Positions 32,698 to 41,562 of a stretch of 64,000 nucleotides of DNA are shown piece after piece. The DNA lies in the NCBI RefSeq assembly GCF_041916735.1, contig NZ_JAYRYY010000001.1. One strand, written 5' to 3'. This stretch comes from Zoogloea sp016790385 (lineage in GTDB: Bacteria; Pseudomonadota; Gammaproteobacteria; Burkholderiales; Rhodocyclaceae). The translations under genes were made by a program, and so were the position numbers. Positions within the stretch are counted from its first letter, which is position 1. Each line of letters begins with the position of its first letter. The notes below the pieces were generated by a model, which saw only the letters and a list, made by a program, of their open reading frames with translations, was not told where the DNA came from and did not search any database.

Positions 32698-33165
32698 ATG
32701 AAGATCAAGCATGTGCTTTTTGCCACCCTGGTCCTGGGCATTGCCGCTGGAGCCAGCGCCCAGATGAAGCCGGAGGACCAGATCAAGTTCCGCAAGGCGG
32801 GCTATGCTTTCATGTCCTGGAACATGGGCAAGATCAAGGCGCAGACCATCGATGCGCCTGCCAGCTTCAACAAGGATCAGGTGCTGGCCGCGGCCACGGT
32901 GATTGCCGCCACCGCCAATTCGGGAATGGGTGCCCTATTCGGTGCGGGTACGGATAAGGATACGGGTGGTCAGAAGACCCGCGTGAAGCCGGAATTCTTT
33001 CAACAGCAGGACGAGGTTCGCAAACTGGCGGTGGCCTTCGTGAAGGAAGCCAATGAGCTGCAAAAGGTGGCGGCCACTGGCGATGCGGCGGCGATCAAGG
33101 TGCAATTCGGCAAGACCGGTGAGTCCTGCAAGGCCTGCCACGACAAGTTCCGTAAGGACGAATAA
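32698..33165 (+). CDS. Cytochrome c' (class II c-type cytochrome)
   Basis: A 155-residue periplasmic four-helix cytochrome. The signal peptide is MKIKHVLFATLVLGIAAGASA. The haem motif is near the C-terminus (C144-K-A-C147-H148), as in class II cytochromes, and the N-terminal helix starts EDQIKFRKAGYAFMSWNM. Cytochrome c' binds NO and CO and protects against nitrosative stress in several bacteria; the exact role here is inferred. ATG 32698 is fixed by the signal peptide, with CAGGGAG upstream. Confidence 0.93.
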   Translation: MKIKHVLFATLVLGIAAGASAQMKPEDQIKFRKAGYAFMSWNMGKIKAQTIDAPASFNKDQVLAAATVIAATANSGMGALFGAGTDKDTGGQKTRVKPEFFQQQDEVRKLAVAFVKEANELQKVAATGDAAAIKVQFGKTGESCKACHDKFRKDE

Positions 33166-33208
33166 GCCGCCCGCGGGTTCCGCCACCAGGAGCCCGACAG
33201 GCTGGGAT

Positions 33209-33898
33209 TCACCAAGCTGGCGCGGCGGCCGGCACAGGCGGGGGCGGGGCCTGCCACGCACCGCTGGCCCCATAAGCCGTCGCCAGGCCGACCGTCAGCG
33301 CAAGTATCAGCGCCAGGGTGCCACCCCCTCGCTGCTCCGGATCAGCGGCAGCTGCGGTGACAGACTTGCGGCCGGTGATCATCGGATGAATCAGGTTGTC
33401 CCCGCGCATCTTCAGATAGAACACGATGGCCGCCAGATGGGTAGTGATCAGCAGCAGGATCAGCCAGAATCCCTTGCGGTGCAGGCCCGTGACCCAGTCG
33501 CTGGTGTCTTTGGATACGAGGGGATAGAGCGGGCCCTGGAAGGCAATGTCATCGTTGCCGAAAAGTCCGCTGGCGGTCTGGAGGCCGAGAGCTGCCAGCA
33601 TGCCGAGCACCGATAGGGCGCCCAGTGGGTTGTGGCCGAGCCCGTGCCATGTGCCTTGCAGATAGGCGCGGATGGCTGCCGGACCGCGCACGAAGCTGGC
33701 AAACCGGGCGTGGGTGGAGCCCACCAGGCCCCAGGCCAGACGAAATCCCAGCAGCCCCGCCACAAGCACGCCCAGCCGGCCGTGCCAGACCATCAGATTG
33801 CCGCCTATTTGTCCGCTGACCAGAGCGCCCGTGACGGCAAGGGCGAGTAGCCAGTGGAACAGCCTCAGGGGCAGATCCCAGACCCTAACTTCACGCAT
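33209..33898 (-). CDS. Cytochrome b561-type membrane protein
   Basis: A 229-residue membrane protein of the bacterial cytochrome b561/Ni-Fe hydrogenase b-subunit group. Four hydrophobic segments carry the haem-ligand histidines: LRLFHWLLA in helix 1, VWHGRLGVLV in helix 2, LHRKGFWL and TTHLAAIVFY near helix 4. It ends with a Pro/Ala-rich tail. ATG 33898 follows AGGAG by nine bases; an ATG 18 codons earlier is less likely. It converges on the cytochrome c' gene and may pass electrons to it, which is an inference. Confidence 0.88.
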   Translation of the reverse strand: MREVRVWDLPLRLFHWLLALAVTGALVSGQIGGNLMVWHGRLGVLVAGLLGFRLAWGLVGSTHARFASFVRGPAAIRAYLQGTWHGLGHNPLGALSVLGMLAALGLQTASGLFGNDDIAFQGPLYPLVSKDTSDWVTGLHRKGFWLILLLITTHLAAIVFYLKMRGDNLIHPMITGRKSVTAAAADPEQRGGGTLALILALTVGLATAYGASGAWQAPPPPVPAAAPAW

Positions 33899-34019
33899 GA
33901 GGTGTGCTCCTGAACTGTGTTTCCCCGAGATTCTGACATGCGTCGCCTGCAAATGCAGTCAGGATGCTCTGCATCTTCCATATGATGCTGCGACACATTT
34001 TTCAACAATGAGGTGATCC

Positions 34020-34373
34020 TTGAAAACCCTGAAATTCACTGTCCCGGCCGTTGTGCTGCTGGCCTTCCTGAATAGCTCCGTCATGGCTTGCAGTGCCCGC
34101 GACGATGATTGGACCGGTAGCGACAAGGCTGCGCATTTCGGTGTGTCGCTGGCCGTCGGCATCGGCACCTCGCGGTTGTCGGACGACACCTGGACGGCAT
34201 TCGGGCTTGCCCTGGTTCCCGGTGTGGCCAAGGAGCTGTACGACAGCACGCGGGACTGCAACCGGTTCTCATGGAAGGACATGGCCTGGAACGCCGCAGG
34301 TGCCTATGTGGGGGTGCGTGCCGGCAACTGGCTCCTCGGCCCGACGGGCGTGAGTTACCGCGCGGCTTTCTGA
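34020..34373 (+). CDS. YfiM-like small exported protein (probable lipoprotein)
   Basis: A 117-residue protein starting at TTG 34020, with AGGTG seven bases before. It has a signal peptide ending VMAC, so C24 could be a lipobox cysteine. The body DKAAHFGVSLAVG, LVPGVAKELYDS and FSWKDMAWNAAGAYVG resembles the E. coli YfiM family (DUF2279-like), whose function is unknown. The 3' end overlaps that of the convergent exonuclease gene by 19 bases. Confidence 0.72.
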   Translation: MKTLKFTVPAVVLLAFLNSSVMACSARDDDWTGSDKAAHFGVSLAVGIGTSRLSDDTWTAFGLALVPGVAKELYDSTRDCNRFSWKDMAWNAAGAYVGVRAGNWLLGPTGVSYRAAF

Positions 34374-34924
34374 GCGTTGCCCGACTGCGAAACGGAGCTG
34401 CTCCAGGCTGCCCGCACCCGACCCAGGGTGGCCTGGAGGATCCGGGCGTCGTTGCTGGCCCGGTGCCGGGGAAGGCACAGGTCCGCCTGAACCTGCATCC
34501 GGGTCGCGTACCAGTGCTCGGCCTGGGCCTCGTTGAGCAGGGTCCGGATGTCTTCGAGGCGGAACGCCTGGGCGCACTCGGCGGCGTCAAAAAGGCGGCT
34601 CAACCAGGTGAAGTCGTGGTACCAGGAGTCGCAATAGACGGTCATGCCACGCAGGTGGGCATTCACGTCCCGAGCAGCTTCCGAAGCGGAGCGTCCGGTC
34701 TTGAGCAAGGTTTCCCGGCTGACCTGATGAACTTTCTCGGCACTTTCGTCCCAGTGGGTCCAGTTGGCTTCAGGGCGGATCAGGGTGCAATAGCTGGTGC
34801 CGTCGGGAAGCACCAGACCGACTTCGATGGGGTAGCTGGCTGAGCCGAAGCCGGAGGCTTCAACGTCGATGATGGGAGGCAGAGTGTCAGGCACAGGGAA
34901 TCGAGTAAATATGACAGCCGACAT
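34355..34924 (-). CDS. DnaQ-like 3'-5' exonuclease family protein
   Basis: A 189-residue DEDD-family nuclease. Exo I motif is DVEASGFG (D20 and E22), Exo II likely YCDSWYHDFTWL, and Exo III HRASNDARIL; all acidic positions appear present, with the DEDDh pattern. Such small proteins act on RNA or DNA 3' ends; the substrate is not apparent. It is separate from the efflux operon upstream. Confidence 0.8.
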   Translation of the reverse strand: MSAVIFTRFPVPDTLPPIIDVEASGFGSASYPIEVGLVLPDGTSYCTLIRPEANWTHWDESAEKVHQVSRETLLKTGRSASEAARDVNAHLRGMTVYCDSWYHDFTWLSRLFDAAECAQAFRLEDIRTLLNEAQAEHWYATRMQVQADLCLPRHRASNDARILQATLGRVRAAWSSSVSQSGNAQKAAR

Positions 34925-34964
34925 TCTACCGTGCCGGCGCGGCCTTGCTTTGAGGCTTGCCGGC

Positions 34965-36236
34965 TCAGTGTGATTGCTGTTCCGGGTGGTTTTCGTCGTC
35001 CAGATCCCAGAGCCGATGGGCGTCGAGCATCAGCCGCCAGTACCGCTCGCGGGCCTCAAGCCTCGCCATCTGGGCGGCGAGATGTGCCTCATGGGCCAGA
35101 CGACGGGCTGCGAGCGTTTCGGCAAGACGGCCTTCCCCCAGTTGCCAAGCGCGTTCGGTCAGGTCGGCACTGCGGGCGAGAGCATCTGCGGCGAGGCGCT
35201 GGCCGAGCCAGCCCGACCGTGCGGCCACCGCCTGCCTGAACAGGGCGGCCGCCTCGGCTTCCACCCGGCGCTGTACGCCCGCTTCCCGGTGGGCACTGGC
35301 ACGGGCTTCGGCCAGGGCCGCGTCACTGTCGGCCCGGCGACCCTCGCCGGGCAGGGGGAGGCTAAGGCTTACGCCCAGCAGGCGCTCCTCGCCGCTTCGC
35401 TCCCGGCTCAGGCGGATGCCGAAGCTGGGATCGGGCAGTCGTTCGGCGTCGCTGCGGCTGGCGTTGATCCGGGCGCGGGCGCTTTCCGCGCGCGCCACGG
35501 CGAGCTCGTGGTTGTGCTGGACGATGGCCAGGATCCAGTCTTCCGCCTGACCATCTATTGCCTCGGGTGGCACCTCCGGCACGGTGACGGGAAGAACAAC
35601 GAGCGGATGCTGGCGGCGCAGCCGTTCGGCTGCGACCCGGGCCCTGCCTTCGGCCTGAGAGAGCTGGGCTGTAACCTGGGCGAGGGCAGCGTCCGCCTGT
35701 AGCCTTTCGAGGCGCGGGGCATCCCCCAATTCGACGCGGCGCCCCAGAACCTGGGCCTGGCGCGACAGGTTATCCCTTTGATGGCGCCACTCCACGACGG
35801 CAGCTTCTTCCCGCAGCCAGTCGAACCACATGGCCAGCAGGTTTCGGCCCGTTTCGTGCACCGCGTCGCCGCGGCCGACGCGGGCCGTGGCGATTCCGGC
35901 AGCACCCAGTTGCTGATCCAGGTCGCGTTTGCCGGGGAGACGTACCGTCCGCTCCAGGCCCACATCCCATTCCGTGTAGCGGCCTTCTGGGGCCGTGCGA
36001 ACCCGTCGGCTCTGCTCACCCAGGCCCAGCGTCCATTCGTAGGGGCCGGCGCCAAGTCGACGCGCGCGGGCCTGCTGGGCGTCGATGTGCTCGTCGGCCG
36101 CACTGACAGCGGGGCTGCTGCGCAAGGCCGCGATCACTTGCGCATCGGGAGGCAGGTCGGGGGCCGTGGCCGGCAGTGCACTGGCGGGTAGCAGGGCGGA
36201 AAGCAGCGCAATCGACAGGGTGGCAAGGCTGTTCAT
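34965..36236 (-). CDS. Outer-membrane efflux channel protein (TolC/CzcC-like)
   Basis: A 423-residue outer-membrane factor. Signal peptide MNSLATLSIALLSALLPASA, then the two OEP repeats of long coiled-coil helices rich in Ala, Arg and Glu (QAQVLGRRVELGDAPRLERLQADAALAQ and, later, the RQAVAARSGWLGQRLAADAL region). It exports ions through the outer membrane together with the adaptor and pump encoded upstream. It is last in the minus-strand operon and begins where DUF3240 stops (TGATG). A much longer open frame upstream lies within DUF3240 and is rejected. Confidence 0.9.
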   Translation of the reverse strand: MNSLATLSIALLSALLPASALPATAPDLPPDAQVIAALRSSPAVSAADEHIDAQQARARRLGAGPYEWTLGLGEQSRRVRTAPEGRYTEWDVGLERTVRLPGKRDLDQQLGAAGIATARVGRGDAVHETGRNLLAMWFDWLREEAAVVEWRHQRDNLSRQAQVLGRRVELGDAPRLERLQADAALAQVTAQLSQAEGRARVAAERLRRQHPLVVLPVTVPEVPPEAIDGQAEDWILAIVQHNHELAVARAESARARINASRSDAERLPDPSFGIRLSRERSGEERLLGVSLSLPLPGEGRRADSDAALAEARASAHREAGVQRRVEAEAAALFRQAVAARSGWLGQRLAADALARSADLTERAWQLGEGRLAETLAARRLAHEAHLAAQMARLEARERYWRLMLDAHRLWDLDDENHPEQQSH

Positions 36237-36556
36237 CACGCCAACCTCCCACTGCTGAGGGCAGGCACCACCCAGTAAAACACGCGGGGGGAGGCAAACT
36301 CCCGACGCAGGAGGTCGAGCAGCCGGTCGGCATTGCCCGGGGGGAGGACCAACTCGACGCGGCGATAGGCCGCCCGGCCTCGGACGTGCTCTGCCGTGCC
36401 GACGAAGGTCACCTGCTGTCCCTGGCCCTCGATCCGCTGGGACGTGAATCCCGGGACCAGGTGCGGATGGTCGAGCAGGGTTTCGAGCAGGGCTTCCTCC
36501 GCCTCCGGGGGAACCACGAGGGTGAGTACGACATGGGTGTCGGCGGTGGAATTCAT
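36236..36556 (-). CDS. DUF3240 family protein
   Basis: A 106-residue protein of the DUF3240 family, which accompanies HME-RND efflux genes in proteobacteria. Seen: HVVLTLVVPPEAEEALLETLLDHP, VPGFTSQRIEGQGQQVTF, HVRGRAAYRRVELVLP and RVFYWVVPAL. The ferredoxin-like pattern (two beta-alpha-beta units) hints at a PII-like or metal-binding module. It overlaps both neighbours, so is translationally coupled to the pump and channel. Confidence 0.85.
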   Translation of the reverse strand: MNSTADTHVVLTLVVPPEAEEALLETLLDHPHLVPGFTSQRIEGQGQQVTFVGTAEHVRGRAAYRRVELVLPPGNADRLLDLLRREFASPRVFYWVVPALSSGRLA

Positions 36557-39500
36557 GATGCGTGCTCCGGGCTGAGCGTGGGGGCGACACCGAAGCGCCG
36601 GTAGAGTAGGGGCAGAAGCAGCAGGGTCAGGGTCGTGGCGCTGACGAGGCCGCCGATCACCACGATGGCCAGGGGGCGCTGCACTTCCGAGCCCGGGCCG
36701 GTGGCGAAAAGCAGTGGGACCAGGCCAAGGGCTGCGATGCTGGCGGTCATCAGCACCGGCCTCAGACGCCGTCGGGCGCCTTCCACCACCACCTCTCCAA
36801 TCGGCATGCCGCGGGCCAGAAGCTGGTTGAAGCAGGTCATCATGACCACCCCATTGAGTACCGCGATACCCAGCAGGGCAATGAAGCCGACCGACGCGGG
36901 AACCGACAGGTACTCGCCAGACAGGGCCAGGGCGAACACGCCGCCGACCAAGGCAAAGGGCACCATGGCAAGGACCAACAGCGCCTGTCGGATGGATCCG
37001 AAGGTGGAGAAGAGCAACACAAAGATCAGACCGAGGCCGATCGGGACGACGACGCCCAGACGGGCCGCAGCGCGCTGCTGGTTCTCGAACTGCCCGCCCC
37101 AGGCGAGGCGGTAGCCGGGCGGCAGCTCGACGCGGGCCGACACGGCGGCGCGGGCTTCGCTCACAAAACCAACCAGATCGCGATCACGGACGTTGGACTG
37201 GATCACCGCGTAACGCTGGGCGTTCTCCCGGTCTACCTTGACGGGGCCGTCCACTCGCTCGATCGTGGCAACGCTGGACAAGGGCAGACTTTGCCCTTCC
37301 GGCGTGGTGATGCGCAGCGCCGCAAAGGCTTCGGGGTCCTGCTGGAGCGTGGTCGGCCCGCGGATCAACAGGGGAACCCGTCGGGTGGTCTCGATCACGG
37401 TGCCCGCAGTGCGGCCTTCGAGCAGGCTGCGCAGGGTGTTCTGGATATCCTCGACGTTGAGTCCGAAGCGCCCCGCCGCCAGCCGATCAACCCGGATCTT
37501 CAGGTACTGAACGCCCTCGTTGCGGAGCGTGAGGGTGTCTTCGGCGCCGGGTATGCTCTTCACAACGGCTTCGATCTCGCCCGCCAGGCGGTTGAGGGTG
37601 CGCAGGTCGGGGCCAAACAGCTTGATGGCGAGGTCACCTCGAACGCCGGTCAGCATCTCGGAGACGCGCATGTCGATGGGCTGGGTGAAGGTCAGTGCGA
37701 TACCGGGGAAATCACCCATCACCTGACGAAGCTGGTCGGTCAGCCAGTCCTTGTTGGGCTGGCGCCATTCATCCCGCGGCTTGAGCACCATGAAAGTGTC
37801 GGTCTGGTTCAGCCCCATGGGGTCGAGGCCCAGCTCGTCCGAGCCCGAGCGGGCGACAATGGCTTTCACTTCAGGTACGGCCTTCAGGATCGCCTGCTGC
37901 ACGCGAAGGTCGGTGGCGATGGTCTGGGCAAGGCTGATGGAGGGCAGCTTTTCCAGTTGCATGATGATGTCGCCTTCGTCCATGGTGGGCATGAAAGTCT
38001 TGCCGAGCATTGCGTAGGCACCGGCCGCGGCCACCAGCGTGGCAAGCGCAATCCCGGCCATCAGCCGGCCGCGGGCCAATGCCATGCGGAGCAGAGGGGC
38101 GTAGCCCGCTTGCAAGCGGCGCACCAGCCAGGGTTCGTGGGCCTTGCCCCGTTTGAGTGCGAAGGAAGCCAGCACCGGGACCACGGTCATCGACAGGAGA
38201 AGGGAGGCGGAAAGGGCAAAGACGATGGTGAGGGCAACCGGACTGAAGAGTTTTCCCTCCAGCCCTTCAAGTGTCAGCAGTGGCAGAAAGACAATCACGA
38301 TGATCACGATGCCGGACGCGACAGGGGCCGCCACCTCCCGGGTGGCACGGTAGATCAGGTGAAGGAGGGTCTGGCCGGCCCGCGCACCTGATTCGGATAG
38401 TCGGGTCTCGATGTTCTCGACCACCACCACCGCGGCATCCACCAGCATGCCGATGGCGATAGCAAGGCCGCCGAGACTCATCAGATTGGCCGACAGCCCG
38501 ACGCCACGCATCGCGATGAAGGTAGCGAGGGCGGCCAGGGGCAGCACCATCGCCACGACCATGGCGGCCCGCAGGTTGCCAAGGAAAGCCAGGAGCAGCA
38601 CCAGCACCAGCGCGATGGCTTCGATCAGGGCTTTGGATACGGTGTGTACCGCTCGGCCGACCAGTTGGCTGCGATCATAGAAAACCTCAATCCGCACGCC
38701 CTCCGGCAGGGAAGGCCCCAGCTCGCTCAGACGTGTCTTGATGCCTTCCACCACCTTGCCCGCGTTCGCGCCCCGCAGCCCGAGCACCAGGCCTTGCACC
38801 GCCTCGCCCGAGCCGTTGCGGGTGACAGCGCCGTAGCGGGTCAGCGCGCCGGTCCGTACATCGGCCACATCGGCAATCCGCACCACCCGTCCGGCGTCGC
38901 TGCGCAGCACGATGGCGCGCACGTCGTCGAGCGTCTGGATGGCGCCTTCGGCACGCACCAGCAGGGTTTCCTCCCCTTCCGTAAGCCGTCCGGCCCCGTC
39001 ATTGCGGTTATTGCCCTCCAGAGCGGCCTGGAGCTGGCTCAGACTCAGTCCGCGGGCGGCAAGGGCGGCCGGGTCCGGGATGATCTGGAAGCTGCGTACC
39101 TCGCCCCCCAGGCTATTGACGTCGGCAACGCCGGGGACAGTGCGCAATGCCGGGCGGATCGTCCAGTCGAGCAGACTGCGCTTTTCCTCCAGGGAAAGAG
39201 GCCCCTCGATGGTGAACATGAACATTTCGCCCAGCGGTGTGGTGATGGGCGCAAGGCCACCGCTGGCACCCGCTGGCAGCATGTTCATGACACCGGCGAG
39301 CCTTTCGCCCACCTGTTGGCGAGCCCAGTAGATGTCCGTGCCGTCCTCGAAATCGAGGGTGACATCGGCCAGGGCGTACTTGGAGGTGGACCTCAGGAGC
39401 CGTTGGTGTGGAATCCCCAGCATCTCCTGTTCGATCGGCACGGTGATGCGCGCCTCAACTTCCTCCGGGGTCATGCCCGGCGCTTTGATGATGAGCTTGA

Positions 39501-39639
39501 CCTGGGTCGTCGACACGTCAGGGAAAGCATCCACCGGAAGGTCTTTCCAGGCCAGCACACCACCGCCGATGAGCAACAGGGTGGCAACCAGGACCAGCAG
39601 CCGTCGGGTGAGGGAGAACTCGATCACTCGGGAAAGCAT
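36553..39639 (-). CDS. Heavy-metal efflux RND permease (CzcA/CusA family)
   Basis: A 1028-residue trimeric inner-membrane pump with twelve membrane segments and two large periplasmic loops. Family segments include VDAFPDVSTTQVK near residue 36, the IEQEMLGIP loop, and the second-half start PTMDEGDIIMQLEKLPS. In TM4 the proton-relay motif reads AIGMLVDAAVVVVEN (395-409): the first acid of the CzcA motif DFGxxxDGA is Ala395, while D401 and E408 remain. That differs from Zn/Co/Cd CzcA pumps and is closer to the AIGxxxDAA of Cu/Ag pumps, but the ion cannot be settled. It overlaps DUF3240 by four bases. Confidence 0.93.
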   Translation of the reverse strand: MLSRVIEFSLTRRLLVLVATLLLIGGGVLAWKDLPVDAFPDVSTTQVKLIIKAPGMTPEEVEARITVPIEQEMLGIPHQRLLRSTSKYALADVTLDFEDGTDIYWARQQVGERLAGVMNMLPAGASGGLAPITTPLGEMFMFTIEGPLSLEEKRSLLDWTIRPALRTVPGVADVNSLGGEVRSFQIIPDPAALAARGLSLSQLQAALEGNNRNDGAGRLTEGEETLLVRAEGAIQTLDDVRAIVLRSDAGRVVRIADVADVRTGALTRYGAVTRNGSGEAVQGLVLGLRGANAGKVVEGIKTRLSELGPSLPEGVRIEVFYDRSQLVGRAVHTVSKALIEAIALVLVLLLAFLGNLRAAMVVAMVLPLAALATFIAMRGVGLSANLMSLGGLAIAIGMLVDAAVVVVENIETRLSESGARAGQTLLHLIYRATREVAAPVASGIVIIVIVFLPLLTLEGLEGKLFSPVALTIVFALSASLLLSMTVVPVLASFALKRGKAHEPWLVRRLQAGYAPLLRMALARGRLMAGIALATLVAAAGAYAMLGKTFMPTMDEGDIIMQLEKLPSISLAQTIATDLRVQQAILKAVPEVKAIVARSGSDELGLDPMGLNQTDTFMVLKPRDEWRQPNKDWLTDQLRQVMGDFPGIALTFTQPIDMRVSEMLTGVRGDLAIKLFGPDLRTLNRLAGEIEAVVKSIPGAEDTLTLRNEGVQYLKIRVDRLAAGRFGLNVEDIQNTLRSLLEGRTAGTVIETTRRVPLLIRGPTTLQQDPEAFAALRITTPEGQSLPLSSVATIERVDGPVKVDRENAQRYAVIQSNVRDRDLVGFVSEARAAVSARVELPPGYRLAWGGQFENQQRAAARLGVVVPIGLGLIFVLLFSTFGSIRQALLVLAMVPFALVGGVFALALSGEYLSVPASVGFIALLGIAVLNGVVMMTCFNQLLARGMPIGEVVVEGARRRLRPVLMTASIAALGLVPLLFATGPGSEVQRPLAIVVIGGLVSATTLTLLLLPLLYRRFGVAPTLSPEHAS

Positions 39640-39642
39640 GGC

Positions 39643-40734
39643 TTATTCTTTCCCGATTCCCAGCCAATTGCCTTTGAGGGCAGCGACCCCCTGGGTCACG
39701 ATGAGGGCATTGCCGGGCAGGCCGGAAACGATGGCTTCGTCACCGCTCCGCCCGGTGGCAATCACGGGGGTGGCCCGGTAGCCGGTGGCGCCGCCTTCCT
39801 TGCCGGCAACGAACACCCACTGCCGGTCCTGGTGACGGAACAGGGCGGTCGCGGGAATGCGCAGGCTCTTGTCGGTCGGTTCGCCGGCCGGCAGGTCCAG
39901 GTCCACCACGATGGCCTGACCCGGCCGAAGATTGCGGGCGCCCCGAGTGATGAGACCGCGCAGCAGTACGCTCTGGTTGCCAGGTGTGGCAGCCCGACCG
40001 ATGGCCACCAGTTCGCCTCCGGCGTCTGCGGCGGGCACGCGCAATCGGGTCCCCACGCGCACCTGGGTGGCTACGGCCAGGGGTGCCTGAATTTCCACCG
40101 CCAGCGGATCGAGACGCGCGATGTGGTAAAGAGGGGCGGCCTGTTCCACCCTTTGGCCGACACTGACGTGCTGTTCCAGGACGCTGCCGGAAATGGGGGC
40201 GGTCAGGCTCAGGCTGTGCCCACCGCTGTGCTGGGCAAGGGCGAGTTCCTGGCGGCGTTCGGCCGCCTGGGCTGTGGCTTGTGTCGCGGTGGAGCGGCTA
40301 GCCTGGAGACGTGATTCGGCGATCAGGCCCTCCTTGAAGAGCTGTTCGTCCCTCAGAAGGCTTTGGCGTGCGAGGGTGGCCTGAGCATCGGCCTGAATGC
40401 GGTCACGCTGGAGTTCGAGTGCCTGGGGGCTGCTCATGCGGACCAGCACCTGACCCTTGGTCACATCCAGCCCGGTGGCTGTCTCAAGGCGCTCGATGAT
40501 GCCGGCGAGCGGTGCCGCAATCACCCGTTGCTGTGCGTTGGGAATGCTGACCGTTGCCGGCAGTCCGGCCGCGGCCGCGCCGTTGCCCGCCCCGGGGGGG
40601 CGGGTGGCAATACCCAGGGCCGCGCTCTGCGCCGCAGTCATGGGTATGAAATCGGGAGGCTGTGTGGCGGCGCTGGGCATGCCAGGCGAGAGCAGGGCGG
40701 CGAGAAGGGCGGTGAGGCGGAGGCCGGCAGGCAT
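39643..40734 (-). CDS. RND efflux periplasmic adaptor (CzcB-like)
   Basis: A 363-residue membrane fusion protein with a signal peptide (GLRLTALLAALLSPGMPSAA). The lipoyl halves are visible (VIAAPLAGIIERLETATGLDVTKGQVL and SLTAPISGSVLEQHVSVGQRV), flanking the helical hairpin of ~70 residues, and a beta-barrel domain with ARNLRPGQAIVVDL follows. It bridges the pump and the outer-membrane channel. It is the first gene of the operon, three bases before the pump, and is divergent from the response regulator across 162 bases containing a tandem CTTAAG box. Confidence 0.92.
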   Translation of the reverse strand: MPAGLRLTALLAALLSPGMPSAATQPPDFIPMTAAQSAALGIATRPPGAGNGAAAAGLPATVSIPNAQQRVIAAPLAGIIERLETATGLDVTKGQVLVRMSSPQALELQRDRIQADAQATLARQSLLRDEQLFKEGLIAESRLQASRSTATQATAQAAERRQELALAQHSGGHSLSLTAPISGSVLEQHVSVGQRVEQAAPLYHIARLDPLAVEIQAPLAVATQVRVGTRLRVPAADAGGELVAIGRAATPGNQSVLLRGLITRGARNLRPGQAIVVDLDLPAGEPTDKSLRIPATALFRHQDRQWVFVAGKEGGATGYRATPVIATGRSGDEAIVSGLPGNALIVTQGVAALKGNWLGIGKE

Positions 40735-40779
40735 GATGGGCGTAAAGAAGCTTGTGTGACGCCATCCTGACGTGCTCTT

Positions 40780-40796
40780 CTTAAGGCAAGCTTAAG
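40780..40796. promoter_or_regulatory. Tandem CTTAAG box between efflux and two-component genes
   Basis: CTTAAG-N5-CTTAAG reads the same on both strands and has 11-bp spacing between half-sites. This layout matches the PmrA/QseB-type box (YTTAA-N5-YTTAA) bound by OmpR-family response regulators. It lies 46 bases before the adaptor ATG and 101 bases before the response-regulator ATG. I infer that the adjacent regulator controls both divergent operons through it. Confidence 0.75.
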
Positions 40797-40896
40797 TTCG
40801 CCGCCCGGAGAATGCGCCCGGGCTTACGTTTTGATCAGGTGCGGGGTGAGATTGCCGTGCCGCGCCGGTCGTGACGATGGCCGGAGGAGGAGAGTA

Positions 40897-41562
40897 ATGC
40901 GGATCTTGCTGGTTGAGGATGATCGGATGCTGGGGGACGGGGTCCAGGCAGGGCTGGGGGCTGTGGGGTTTGCGGTGGATTGGGTGCGGGATGGTGAGTC
41001 GGCGCTGGCGGCGCTGGCTGGCGAGGCCTTTTCCGCCGTGCTGCTCGACCTCGGCTTGCCGCGACGCGACGGCCTGTCGGTGTTGGCCGAGCTGCGCAGT
41101 ACCGGCAATCGAGTGCCGGTGATGATCCTCACCGCGCGGGATCAGGTCGCCGACAAGGTGCGTGGCCTTGACCTGGGTGCGGACGACTATCTGGTCAAGC
41201 CCTTTGACCTTGATGAATTGGCCGCACGCCTGCGCGCTCTGCTCAGGCGGTCCAGCGGAAGGGCCAATGCCTGCCTGCGCCATGGTGATCTGGTCCTTGA
41301 TCCGGCGGCCCGTACCGTGACCCAGCGCGGCGAGGCGGTCAGTCTGACCAGTCGGGAGTTTGATCTGCTGAATGTGCTGCTCGACTCGGCGGGTCGGGTG
41401 CTGACCCGCCGTGCGCTGGAGGAACAGCTATACGCCTGGGGGGATGCGTTGGAGAGCAACGCGCTTGAGGTGCATGTGCATCACCTCCGACGCAAGCTCG
41501 GTGGCGACGTGATCCGCACGGTCCGGGGAGTTGGTTACATGGTGGACGAGGTGCCCGGGTGA
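40897..41562 (+). CDS. OmpR-family response regulator (QseB/PmrA-like)
   Basis: A 221-residue regulator. The receiver domain has the acidic pair E7-D8-D9 (LLVEDDRM), phospho-acceptor D51 in VLLDLGLPRRDG, and the switch lysine in YLVKPFD. The winged-helix domain ends VHVHHLRRKLGGDVIRTVRGVGYM. ATG 40897 follows GGAGGAGGAGAG. It is cotranscribed with the histidine kinase, whose GTG start overlaps its stop, and lies beside a tandem CTTAAG box. Confidence 0.94.
   Translation: MRILLVEDDRMLGDGVQAGLGAVGFAVDWVRDGESALAALAGEAFSAVLLDLGLPRRDGLSVLAELRSTGNRVPVMILTARDQVADKVRGLDLGADDYLVKPFDLDELAARLRALLRRSSGRANACLRHGDLVLDPAARTVTQRGEAVSLTSREFDLLNVLLDSAGRVLTRRALEEQLYAWGDALESNALEVHVHHLRRKLGGDVIRTVRGVGYMVDEVPG

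Noticed and set aside
38644..40314. 556-codon open frame on the plus strand opposite the efflux pump and adaptor
   Set aside because: His/Gln-rich mirror of the real genes; no family motifs.
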